Source: Methanolobus zinderi
GTDB lineage: Archaea; Halobacteriota; Methanosarcinia; Methanosarcinales; Methanosarcinaceae
Reading direction: 5' to 3'
NCBI RefSeq assembly: GCF_013388255.1
Contig: NZ_CP058215.1
Coordinates: 930,001 to 994,000, forward strand
DNA: 64,000 nucleotides
Part shown: one piece after another, positions 45,470 through 53,447 of the stretch
How the letters are laid out: every line of letters begins with the position of its first letter
Numbering within the stretch: position 1 is the stretch's first letter
Notes under the pieces: generated by a model
Seen by the model: only the letters and a program-made list of their open reading frames with translations
Told to the model about the DNA's origin: nothing
Database searches by the model: none
Program-made: the position numbers and the translations under genes

Positions 45470-46516
45470 TCAGAAATAGTCATTAACGTTCTGTATTGCC
45501 TTTGTCAGAAGGTCTGCACAGTACTTGAGATCGGCGACATCAAGTACTTCCACAGGTGAGTGTATGTATCTTGTTGCTACACTGAGCACTCCTGTGGGAA
45601 TACCATCCCTTGTAAGGTGGATTGCGGTCGCATCGGTGGTTCCTCCGTCGCCCACGTCCATCTGGTAAGGTATATCGTTCCTGTCGGCAGTCTCCCTGAG
45701 CCATTTGAGTACCTGTGGGTTTGCTATGAGCCCGCGTCCGGATGCATCGACCACGGTGATAACTCCTCCTTTTCCGGTCTCAAGCACAGAGTCCTTCTTG
45801 TCAATACCGGGGTGGTCGCCGGGAATGGTTGTATCGATCGCGATGGCAACATCGGGGTTCAGTCCGTAAGCTGATGTACGTGCTCCTTTGAGTCCAACCT
45901 CTTCCTGCACGGTTCCAACAACATAGAGGGTTGCCTTGATGTCCTGTTCTGCCAGTTGCTTCATGGTCTCGATCACAATTGCACAGCCGGCTCTGTTGTC
46001 AAATGCCTTGCCTGTTATCTTGCCGTTTGCAAGCTTTTTAACTTCCATATCCATGGAAACCGGAGTGCCGACTTCTATGCCCATTTTTTCGGCATCTTCT
46101 TTGTCATTGGCACCTACATCGATGAACATATCATCTGATTTAATTGGTTTTTTCCTGTCTTCATCTTTCATCACATGTGGTGGTTTGGATCCGATGACTC
46201 CGGGAATCGGGCCGTTCTTTGTATGCACGATAACCCGCTGGCTATGTAGTGTCTGGTCGAACCATCCTCCGATTGTTACAAATCTTAAAAAGCCATCGTC
46301 ATCGATGTATTTTACCATCAGTCCGATCTCGTCCATGTGGGCAGCGAGCATGATCGATGGCCCGTCACCTTTCTTAACTACTATTAAATTACCCATCTTG
46401 TCAGTTCTAATCTCATCTGCATAGGGTTTTAGTTCTTCTTCGAGAATAGCCTGGATATTTTCCTCACTGCCGGATATGCCATGTGCATTTGATAATTTTG
46501 TGATTAGCTCTTCCAT
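45470..46516 (-). CDS. M42 family aminopeptidase (TET/glutamyl aminopeptidase-like)
   Basis: 348 residues from ATG 46516; an ATG three codons earlier (46525) is also possible. Cytoplasmic metallo-aminopeptidase that forms tetrahedral TET particles and trims peptides. Zinc-binding motifs seen: AAHMDEIG (His, Asp), FDNRAGCA (Asp), TVQEEVGLKGA (catalytic Glu pair), AIDTT, and YIHSPVEVLD near the C-terminus. It lies upstream of the cimA/leuA-ilv run but separated by a hairpin and promoter. Confidence 0.93.
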   Translation of the reverse strand: MEELITKLSNAHGISGSEENIQAILEEELKPYADEIRTDKMGNLIVVKKGDGPSIMLAAHMDEIGLMVKYIDDDGFLRFVTIGGWFDQTLHSQRVIVHTKNGPIPGVIGSKPPHVMKDEDRKKPIKSDDMFIDVGANDKEDAEKMGIEVGTPVSMDMEVKKLANGKITGKAFDNRAGCAIVIETMKQLAEQDIKATLYVVGTVQEEVGLKGARTSAYGLNPDVAIAIDTTIPGDHPGIDKKDSVLETGKGGVITVVDASGRGLIANPQVLKWLRETADRNDIPYQMDVGDGGTTDATAIHLTRDGIPTGVLSVATRYIHSPVEVLDVADLKYCADLLTKAIQNVNDYF

Positions 46517-46525
46517 GATAATCAT

Positions 46526-47036
46526 CTCTTTTGATATATAATGTGTTTAACATATAAGCATTTTTGATTCGCACATTTACTTAGTAATATACTTATACTA
46601 CAATTGTTCGAAATACAGATATACTTTTGTCTGCAAGTTATTTATCTGAATTGCAACCCCCTAATGACCTATTAATAATATGAATTTCTTTAATAAATAA
46701 GTTGTTTATGTATGTCTGGATTAGCTTTGTATATGAATCCGGCTTCCTTATTCAGGGTCTTCATTTACTGATCATAATGCCAATAGGACATACTAGGCCA
46801 ATGATCTCCGAAATGAATACATTACTGAAGTCTGGAGTGTAACTTGTAATAATTTTTTATCGTACATATTTCCGTTATGGAATAAGTTTATCTCACAGTA
46901 TGACCTAACAAAAACCGGGGTACATGCGATAGCGTGTATAAAGGGGCTGTACGTGTCTATAATGAAATTCATGACTATACGTGTATCTATTTCATGTAGT
47001 CTGTCTTATTGAAAAGTAAATTAATTGGTAATTTCC
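46526..47036. other. Intergenic, no gene seen
   Basis: A 511-bp AT-rich divergent spacer. It contains only short frames without ribosome binding sites. A stretch around 46920-46990 has repeated TACGTGT words and a near-palindromic ATGAAATTCAT, but I can attach no function. Confidence 0.5.
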
Positions 47037-47519
47037 ATGCCATATCCTCCGACTCATCTATTGTTCTACGGTTTCATGGTTCTTGTTGCCGGGACCTTTT
47101 TGTTATCTGCTTATAGCTTTGAAGGAAAACCGCGGATAAGTAACAGAAACTTCATGATAGTGGTACTGATAGCCGGTGCTGTGGGGAGTCTTCTGCCGGA
47201 TGTGCCTGCGGTATGGAACCTTATACTGCATGGTAATCTCAGGCACAATATGGTCGGCCCAATGCCTTCCCATTCCATAATTTTCGGTATGCTGATCTCA
47301 GGTTTTATGCTGGGTTTTAGCTATCTAGTATACAGGAATTTCCGGCAGGCATTTTCTCTGGCAATGATCATAGCTGTGACCTTTGTTTTTCATCTGATCC
47401 TGGATGATCTTGAAGGCGGTAGTATCGCTTATCTCTTTCCTTTATATGAGGAGCCTGTCAGTATATTCGGTGCCAGGGTACTGGCTACGATCTTTGAGGT
47501 GCTTCGAAACGTATTTTGA
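47037..47519 (+). CDS. YdjM/DUF457-like membrane-bound metal-dependent hydrolase
   Basis: 160 residues from ATG 47037 (MPYPPTHLL). Four TM segments with conserved His/Asp: PTHLLFYGF, GSLLPDVPAVWN, GPMPSHSIIFG, and TFVFHLILDDLEGGS followed by YLFPL. This H/D pattern is that of the YdjM (DUF457) family of putative membrane hydrolases. The biological substrate is unknown. A TTG four codons upstream (47025) is possible but ATG is more likely. Confidence 0.8.
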   Translation: MPYPPTHLLFYGFMVLVAGTFLLSAYSFEGKPRISNRNFMIVVLIAGAVGSLLPDVPAVWNLILHGNLRHNMVGPMPSHSIIFGMLISGFMLGFSYLVYRNFRQAFSLAMIIAVTFVFHLILDDLEGGSIAYLFPLYEEPVSIFGARVLATIFEVLRNVF

Positions 47520-47551
47520 GTCTCACTTCAGCTTAGGAGTCTGCAACTTTT

Positions 47552-47830
47552 ATGTTCCAAATTGAAAAATTGTTCGTAGTATTGGATGTAAAAATAGAAA
47601 GAAATAGTTTTTCTACAGAGCCAAAGTTTGTTGATACAGCGTTAAATACATCAGGAAACTCACATTTGGAGATATAAAGTTGTAAGTATTCCAAGGGGAA
47701 ATATATGCAGCATCAGCTAATGGCCTTGATTTTACTAAAGGAGTATTTGAAAACCGATTATAGAATTATTGTAGAACTTGTTTAATTGATGGATTCAGTT
47801 AGAGCCAATAAAGCAAAAGTGGAATTATGA
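47552..47830 (+). pseudogene. Degenerate transposase fragment (IS5-like)
   Basis: One frame of 93 codons with two internal stops. It contains KFVDTALNTSGN near the start and, after a TAA, KYMQHQLMALILLKEYLKTDY then RIIVELV, a TAA, and LMDSVRANKAKVEL. QHQLMALILLKEYLKTDYR and VEL-x-x-LMDS resemble the N-terminal part of IS5-type transposases common in Methanosarcina. The DDE domain and inverted repeats are absent. It lies 20 bp from the end of the hepT remnant, so an old insertion may have damaged this patch. Confidence 0.55.
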
Positions 47831-47849
47831 ACCTAAGTTTTACTGCAAT

Positions 47850-48202
47850 TTATGCCTCAGTTTCGCGATTAAGCTCTTCAAGGATCTGCTCCATCCTTAC
47901 TCTAAGTTCAGGAAGATCGTGTTCGACGATATCCCGGGTGAGTTCAAGATCGACACCGAAATAACCGTGAATCAGTTTGTCCCTGGTTCTTGCCATTTCA
48001 CTCCATGGAACATCCCGGAAGTTTTCTTTAAACTCGTCCGGGATATTCTAGATGCTTCACCTATTATCTCTATCCTTCTGATAACAGCATCCTGCAACTG
48101 CACATCTTCGAGAAAGTCTTCTTTTTCCTTATTGTTAGTGAAATTCTCTATCTTCCCTATCGAGTCTATTATGTGAACTATAAAGATTTCAGGATCCTTC
48201 AT
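47850..48202 (-). pseudogene. hepT: HepT (HEPN) toxin, frameshifted
   Basis: The first frame reads MKDPEIFIVHIIDSIGKIENF and ends QDAVIRRIEIIGEAS, typical HepT/DUF86. It then goes out of frame near 48046-48048 and stops. The missing half is present in another frame: IPDEFKENFRDVPWSEMA, then RTRDKLIHGYFGVDLELT, to a TAA at 47850. This holds the RNase motif R-x4-6-H (RDKLIHGY). Restoring one A (AGA AAT ATC) gives a complete protein. So either a disabled toxin or a sequencing error. The start overlaps the mntA stop by 4 bp. Confidence 0.85.
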
Positions 48203-48489
48203 AGTATCTTCACTTCTTCTTTAAGGACTCGTTCCCTTATAAGAGGAGTTATGGAATCATAAATGATGACCTCAACCTTCCTTTGAGCTTCCTTTTCAAG
48301 CTCCAGTTCTAATCTGGCAAGGTCGAACAAACCTTTTCTTCTCTTGAAACGAACAAGAATATCGATGTCACTATCCTCATCTGCCTCGTTCCTTGCAAAA
48401 GATCCGAAGATCCCAGCCCTTTCCACATCATTTTTCAGCAATATCGGGATTATAGTGTCTCTGTACTCATCTATCTGGTTAACAGTCAT
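48199..48489 (-). CDS. mntA: MntA nucleotidyltransferase antitoxin
   Basis: 96 residues. The minimal nucleotidyltransferase signature GSFARNEADEDSDIDILVRF (GS-x-D-x-D) is intact. MntA AMPylates a Tyr of HepT next to its RNase motif to silence it. It is the upstream gene of the pair, coupled by a 4-bp overlap. No defect is seen here, unlike its toxin partner. Confidence 0.9.
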   Translation of the reverse strand: MTVNQIDEYRDTIIPILLKNDVERAGIFGSFARNEADEDSDIDILVRFKRRKGLFDLARLELELEKEAQRKVEVIIYDSITPLIRERVLKEEVKIL

Positions 48490-48775
48490 AAAATCACAGT
48501 TTATACTATATTAGTGATTATTCTTATTAAGTTTCGTGCAAGGCAATTCAAAATAAATGAGTCTCGAATAAAAATATAAGAACTCTGCCGCAGACGGCAC
48601 TTTCCTTTGCTGCTGCATAATAAGTTCGATCAGTACGTATGATATAAGTATGGCTGGAAATCATAGCGTAAACGACACAATTCTCTCCCGCTTATAATAA
48701 TACTCTCATAACTGATGAAGGTAATATATACGTTGTAAGCAATATCCTAAAATAAAACCATCACAGGTGCTTCAA

Positions 48776-49027
48776 ATGCTTATTGAATACATCCATGCTG
48801 CTCTTGAGAATGCCAGGTATGAGATTATTGAAGACGATGAACCATATTATGGTGAAGTGCCGGAACTTGAAGGTGTCTGGGCTACAGGCAGTACCCTTGA
48901 AGAATGCCGGAGAAACCTTGAAGAGGTCATTGATGAGTGGATAGTTTTCAGACTCTGTAGAGGCTTTACACTTCCACCGGTAGGCAATCATGTGATCGAA
49001 GATTGTGGGGAAGCTGCAGTTGTCTAA
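48776..49027 (+). CDS. hicB: HicB-like antitoxin
   Basis: 83 residues from ATG 48776 (MLIEYIHAAL), which has AGGTG 6 nt upstream. The partial RNase-H-like HicB fold is seen: YGEVPELEGVWATGSTLEECRRNLEEVIDEW. No DNA-binding C-terminal domain. The gene overlaps the hicA start by 8 bp. The antitoxin binds and blocks HicA. Confidence 0.87.
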   Translation: MLIEYIHAALENARYEIIEDDEPYYGEVPELEGVWATGSTLEECRRNLEEVIDEWIVFRLCRGFTLPPVGNHVIEDCGEAAVV

Positions 49028-49237
49028 GTTAGTTCCGGTTACGCGGAGAAACCTTGTGAAACGATTAAGGGAATTCGGGTTCGAAGGTCCTTTCTCTGGC
49101 GGAAAACATTCATTCATGACAAAAGGTGATCTTGTCCTGACAATTCCGAATCCTCATAAGGACAGAATAAGTGCAGGACTGCTTCAGAGATCCTAAAACA
49201 GGCAAATATAACACGGGAAGAATGGCTTGGTGAATAG
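49020..49237 (+). pseudogene. hicA: HicA mRNA-interferase toxin, frameshifted near C-terminus
   Basis: From TTG 49020: SKLVPVTRRNLVKRLREFGF, then GGKHSFMTKG with the catalytic His, then LTIPNPHKDRISAGLLQ, followed by RS and a stop at 49196. The normal HicA end, EILKQANITREEWLG, is present immediately after, in another frame, down to TAG 49235-49237. One lost base near 49186-49190 explains it. The last helix is thus missing; toxicity is probably lost or reduced. Confidence 0.82.
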
Positions 49238-49433
49238 TCTGTTCGAGTCTTCTCCATTTTCTGCATGTCCATCCCTAAGGTCTGTTCTGACACTTTTAAT
49301 GAACGGGTTTTTAAATTTTTAAAGACACAACCACTCCGCCACAGGCGACACATTCCTTCGTTTCTGTACATAGTCACTAATTCAGCACAGGGTTACTGTA
49401 CGGCATAGCAGACCAGCTTTGCACACTGTAAAA

Positions 49434-50366
49434 TCACATTAGCGCCAGAACAACAAACCCTATCATAACAAAAACAGAAAAAACCACAAAGCTCAGAAAG
49501 TTCATCTTCGCTCTCTCGTATATCCCCTCTTCACTTCCAAGGCCCCTGAACAGCAGGGTAAAAACCTTCGGCAGCATCAGTATATACGGAACTATGGCCA
49601 GGATAAGTATCCATCCATCTGGAAACACATATGCAGCAAAGATCATGTTTCCTATGAGCAAAGCATGCAGGACCATCAGCCCGTATATACCGCTTCTCAA
49701 CCCTCCCAGCCTTATAACAAGCCCGCGCTTGCCGGCCTTAAGGTCATAGGGCATATCCACCATCTCTCCGCCCCAGGCAAATATCAGCGTACTTAGGCCT
49801 GTAACCGGCATGATGGCAAGCACCAGCGGATGAAATGGTATTCCCTGGGCAGCCGCTCCAAGTAGAACTGCAAAGGGTCCGAACCCGAGCCATATCACTA
49901 TCTCACCAAGGCCACGGTATGCGAATTTGATGGGCTCTGCAGTATAGTACTTGCTTAAAAAGGCTGCGGACAGGAAAATAAAGGCAAATATAGGCCAGAG
50001 CTCTCTCGCTGATATATACATCAGCCCGAGCGTCCCGATCAAACCCATCACAAGACCGCTTCTGGCTATTGTGAACATTTTCCCCTCAAGTGCGGGTTCT
50101 CTCACGATCACAGCGGATCCGCCGCTGAAGATACTTTTACCGGACTCCAGTGTATCGCAGCCCTGTCTGGTATCGTATATATCATTGTAGAGGTTCATGG
50201 AAACATGTATACTGAATCCAACAACCGCCGCAAGAAAAAGACCAAGGGGATCAAAACCGCCTGTAACGATCACGGCAATGGCCGTGCTTATGGTCAGGGG
50301 GACGACCATGGCCAGCAGCCCGTAACCCCTTATCATCTCATAAGTACTCGGACACTCATCAACCAC
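49434..50366 (-). CDS. UbiA-family prenyltransferase
   Basis: 310 residues from GTG 50366, which has GGAGG 6 nt upstream; a longer frame to 50468 has no such signal. Nine or so TM helices with both Asp motifs: NLYNDIYDTRQG (N/D-x-x-D) and GEMVDMPYDLKAGKRG. These bind Mg-diphosphate of an isoprenoid donor. Possible roles in a methanogen are prenylation for a quinone-like electron carrier (methanophenazine) or a lipid; not decided by sequence. Divergent from the pilin-like gene. Confidence 0.88.
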   Translation of the reverse strand: MVDECPSTYEMIRGYGLLAMVVPLTISTAIAVIVTGGFDPLGLFLAAVVGFSIHVSMNLYNDIYDTRQGCDTLESGKSIFSGGSAVIVREPALEGKMFTIARSGLVMGLIGTLGLMYISARELWPIFAFIFLSAAFLSKYYTAEPIKFAYRGLGEIVIWLGFGPFAVLLGAAAQGIPFHPLVLAIMPVTGLSTLIFAWGGEMVDMPYDLKAGKRGLVIRLGGLRSGIYGLMVLHALLIGNMIFAAYVFPDGWILILAIVPYILMLPKVFTLLFRGLGSEEGIYERAKMNFLSFVVFSVFVMIGFVVLALM

Positions 50367-50492
50367 CCAATCCCTCCGGATCACAAACAGAACTAAATAA
50401 ATGTTTATTTCTGACAATAAAAGTATATCTCTGATCCGAAGACTTCCTATAAACGGCCCGCAAACCACAGCACTTCTATTAAATAAGAAATA

Positions 50493-50505
50493 TTTTATAT
50501 ATTAT
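50493..50505 (+). promoter_or_regulatory. TATA box of the pilin-like gene
   Basis: TTTTATATATTAT about 50-60 nt upstream of ATG 50554, leaving a leader of about 30 nt. Confidence 0.5.
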
Positions 50506-50553
50506 ATCCATGATAATTATCTGTTAAGCAAATCCCAGAACCTGCAGGTCCCC

Positions 50554-51861
50554 ATGACTGAAAAAAACCCTTCTTTCCTGGAAAATACAGATGCCGTATC
50601 CGAGGTGATCGGAGAGATACTGCTGACGGCAGTTGCGGTGATCGCATTCTCTGTTGTGGCTGTATTCATATTCTCGCAGGCAGGACCCCAGGAAAAGGTC
50701 CATGCGGACATCCAGGGATGGGTGGGCGTGGACTCGGATACCATCTACCTGCGCCATGCAGGCGGGGAAGTCGTCAATGTCCTGCAGACCGGCATTCTAC
50801 TGGACATCAACGGTACAAGAAGGCAGATCACAGCACAGGAGCTGGCGCAGATAAAAGGCAACGATAACTGGGTCCTGGGTGAGACAATCATGATCAACAC
50901 TTCCGATCTCTGGACCTACGATATAGGTCAGGACGATAACATAGCCGTAACCCTGCTCGATACCGGCACAAACCTTGTCATCAAAAGCGGAACCCTGCTT
51001 GGAAGTGAGCAGACGGTAGTAACAACACCCGGAGGCCAGATACCCATAGCACCTGTACTCTCAGGCAGGAACCCTCCGACACCCTACCAGAGTAACACTT
51101 CTCAGTCTGTCACCTTCAGTGCATCCAGCAGCCAGGCCTCGATAAACGAGTTCCTTCTAAACGGACAACATGTGGCATGGTCCAATGGCACCTCACCCTC
51201 ATACAACAATACAAGCGCTTCAACAGGCACATATAATCTCACACTCATAGCAAGGAATCCTGAAAACACCTCACTGGCAGATTCAATGGAATGGACATGG
51301 ACAGTAGTAGACGTAAGTACAGGTCACAACGCTTCGGGGGTCGATATGCGCCTGCAGAAATCAGATAAGGGCGGTTACATTTCAGACGGGGACTACATTA
51401 GTTTCAGAACCACCACAGGTAACAATCACATCAAGATCGAGGGTGTCAATACCAATATAAAGAACAACAGGGACGTCATGCTGGTGATGAACGGCCAGCA
51501 GGATTCGGGCCAGATCTACATGAGCAATTCCGGAGCTCTCTGGCAGATCACTACCTATGACTTCAATGTTGAGTTCTATCTGGACGGCAGTCCCGTGGAT
51601 ACCGGACAGATTACTGAGATTTATATTGGCAGTGCAGAAAACCTTGAATCGACATTATCCTATCATCTCCCCTCACATCTCTCCCAGACCTATTTCAGTG
51701 AGAATGCTGGCAGCAATGTAATTATAGACTGGTCTCCTGACAATGACTCCGAGATCAGGCTTTACAATATTACCCCGACAGCAAGTTCAAACTTTAACAT
51801 CCAGTTCGGTCCTGATAGTACGTATATGGACGGATTTGATGCGGATTATGGGATAATCTGA
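50554..51861 (+). CDS. Archaeal type IV pilin-like surface protein
   Basis: 435 residues from ATG 50554 (AGGT 4-5 nt before it); the frame extends 51 codons upstream but that part overlaps the promoter. The N-terminus MTEKNPSFLENTDAVSEVIGE then ILLTAVAVIAFSVVAVFIF is a class III/type IV prepilin signal: short charged leader, cleavage near DAVSE, hydrophobic assembly helix. The long exposed region is Ser/Thr/Asn-rich with many NxS/T sites and an Ig-like segment (PVLSGRNPPTPYQSNTSQSVTFSASSS). It is probably assembled into a pilus or anchored on the surface. Confidence 0.85.
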   Translation: MTEKNPSFLENTDAVSEVIGEILLTAVAVIAFSVVAVFIFSQAGPQEKVHADIQGWVGVDSDTIYLRHAGGEVVNVLQTGILLDINGTRRQITAQELAQIKGNDNWVLGETIMINTSDLWTYDIGQDDNIAVTLLDTGTNLVIKSGTLLGSEQTVVTTPGGQIPIAPVLSGRNPPTPYQSNTSQSVTFSASSSQASINEFLLNGQHVAWSNGTSPSYNNTSASTGTYNLTLIARNPENTSLADSMEWTWTVVDVSTGHNASGVDMRLQKSDKGGYISDGDYISFRTTTGNNHIKIEGVNTNIKNNRDVMLVMNGQQDSGQIYMSNSGALWQITTYDFNVEFYLDGSPVDTGQITEIYIGSAENLESTLSYHLPSHLSQTYFSENAGSNVIIDWSPDNDSEIRLYNITPTASSNFNIQFGPDSTYMDGFDADYGII

Positions 51862-51928
51862 TCAACTCAAATTTTTTATCTGGACAACAGTAATAGTGTT
51901 TCCTTAAAATAAATGGAAAAGGACTGTA

Positions 51929-51941
51929 CCGCCTTTGGCGG
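51929..51941. terminator. Hairpin between convergent genes
   Basis: CCGCC-TTT-GGCGG between the pilin-like gene (+) and the epimerase gene (-), with GAC/GTC outer pairing. It could serve either direction. Confidence 0.5.
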
Positions 51942-51963
51942 ATGGTCGGTCTATTTAAGATAT

Positions 51964-52920
51964 TCAAACAAGCAACGACCTTACGGTCTCCCTCACACTT
52001 CTCTCGGATTCCCACTCAGGACTCCATCCGAGTTCCTTTAACTTTTCCACGGAAAGCATCATCTTTGGCACATCGCCTTTCCAGCCCCTTGAGCCGCCGG
52101 TGTAGTAGAACTTGACACTTTCAAGTCCCATTTCCTCAACTATGATCTCTCCTATGCGGGTCGGGTTGGTGGCATCCTCTGATCCGATATTGAAAATATT
52201 TACCTCATCATCGCTCTCGGAGACCGCGAACATCATTGCATTTACGCATTCTCTTACATGAAGATAGGACTTGGATTGCTTTCCGTCACCCAGTATCTCA
52301 AGCTCGGCTGGATTCTTCCTGAGCTTGGCTATAAAATCAACTATAATCCCATGAGTTCCCCTGTCACCTATTATATTGGCAAAGCGGAATATCCAGGACT
52401 GCATGTCAAAGGTGTGTGAGTAGGATGTGATCAGTGCTTCACTTGCAAGCTTGGATGCACCGTACAGGGATATGGGGGTCAGTGGTCCGTAATCTTCGGG
52501 TGTGGGGATCACCGTGGCCTCTCCGTAGACTGTGGAGGTGGAGGTGAATGCTATATCCTTCACACCATTTTTGCGCATGGCTTCCAGCAGGTTATAGGTG
52601 GCTGTAATGTTCTGGTCAAAATGCACCTTCGTATCCACTGCCCCAAGTCGCACATCGGGATTTGCGGCAACATGGAATACAAGATCCATACCCCTGCAGG
52701 CTTCTTCGATTTTCTTTTCATCCAGAAGATCTCCCTGAATAAGTCTGAATCCGGGATCATCCGTACTCTTTTCCAGAAATTCGAGTCTTCCGGAACTCAG
52801 ATTATCAAAAACCGTAACTTTATTTCCCATTCTTACAAGTCTGTCAACCACATGGCTGCCGATAAATCCGGCACCTCCGGTGACAAGTATTCTTTGTCCT
52901 GATAATCTGTCTCCGACCAT
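51964..52920 (-). CDS. NAD-dependent sugar-nucleotide epimerase/dehydratase
   Basis: 318 residues, extended SDR family. NAD motif GGAGFIGSHVVDRL, VFDNLSSGR, FHVAANPDVR, catalytic TSTSTVYG and YGASK, then a C-terminal substrate domain (FRFANIIGDRG, DGKQSKSYLHV). Most like UDP-glucose/galactose 4-epimerases of archaea. It probably provides sugars for surface glycans with the neighbouring GT2 gene. Confidence 0.92.
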   Translation of the reverse strand: MVGDRLSGQRILVTGGAGFIGSHVVDRLVRMGNKVTVFDNLSSGRLEFLEKSTDDPGFRLIQGDLLDEKKIEEACRGMDLVFHVAANPDVRLGAVDTKVHFDQNITATYNLLEAMRKNGVKDIAFTSTSTVYGEATVIPTPEDYGPLTPISLYGASKLASEALITSYSHTFDMQSWIFRFANIIGDRGTHGIIVDFIAKLRKNPAELEILGDGKQSKSYLHVRECVNAMMFAVSESDDEVNIFNIGSEDATNPTRIGEIIVEEMGLESVKFYYTGGSRGWKGDVPKMMLSVEKLKELGWSPEWESERSVRETVRSLLV

Positions 52921-53447
52921 TTCAGTGCCTCTTTCTTAAACTAAAACGCTATTTTATGTATTCCTGTATATAGCCAGATATAGTGGTACCAGTACATATT
53001 TAAGTTTTATGAAATGCTAGCTGAAAATAGAATTCAGGAGGCTGGAATTCCAGTATCTGCTCTATCATAAAGGCAATTTCACAGAACCATATCGTGATCT
53101 TCATTGATGGATCAATGTGACTGATGACTGATGCTGGAAGCAGGAAATATGAATCAAGTTTGTTTTTAGAAATATGTTTATTGATATCTCACATAATCAC
53201 AAGATCCAGAAATATATTTCTCAAATATGATACTTATTTCTTTTATGTGTCTGTTAAAGGCAATTATTTTTTTTATTTACTTGTTTTCATCATCATATCA
53301 TACTATGCGATAATATTATTAATCAAAAACACATTTTGTTATATGGAGTGGATATGTAAGCACAATCTGATTGGGATTGCTGGTATCTCTGTCAGCTTAT
53401 GGCTTGCATAGATATGTGATTTTGAAACCGTAAGAAGGGGAGTAAAG
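52921..53447. other. Divergent intergenic region, no gene seen
   Basis: A 527-bp AT-rich spacer. A 95-codon frame at 53124-53411 is Tyr/Phe/Ile-rich with no ribosome binding site and looks like chance. CTGGAATTCCAG at 53042-53053 is a perfect 12-bp palindrome, 120 bp upstream of the epimerase gene, a possible operator. Confidence 0.5.

Noticed and set aside
46770-46845. 21-codon frame starting MPIGHTRPM
   Set aside because: No ribosome binding site or promoter; nothing beyond chance.
48590-48605. GCCG-CAGA-CGGC mini-hairpin
   Set aside because: Only 4 bp of stem; expected by chance in a window this size.
53124-53411. 95-codon frame upstream of the GT2 gene
   Set aside because: AT-driven Tyr/Phe/Ile-rich sequence, no ribosome binding site, sits in a promoter region.
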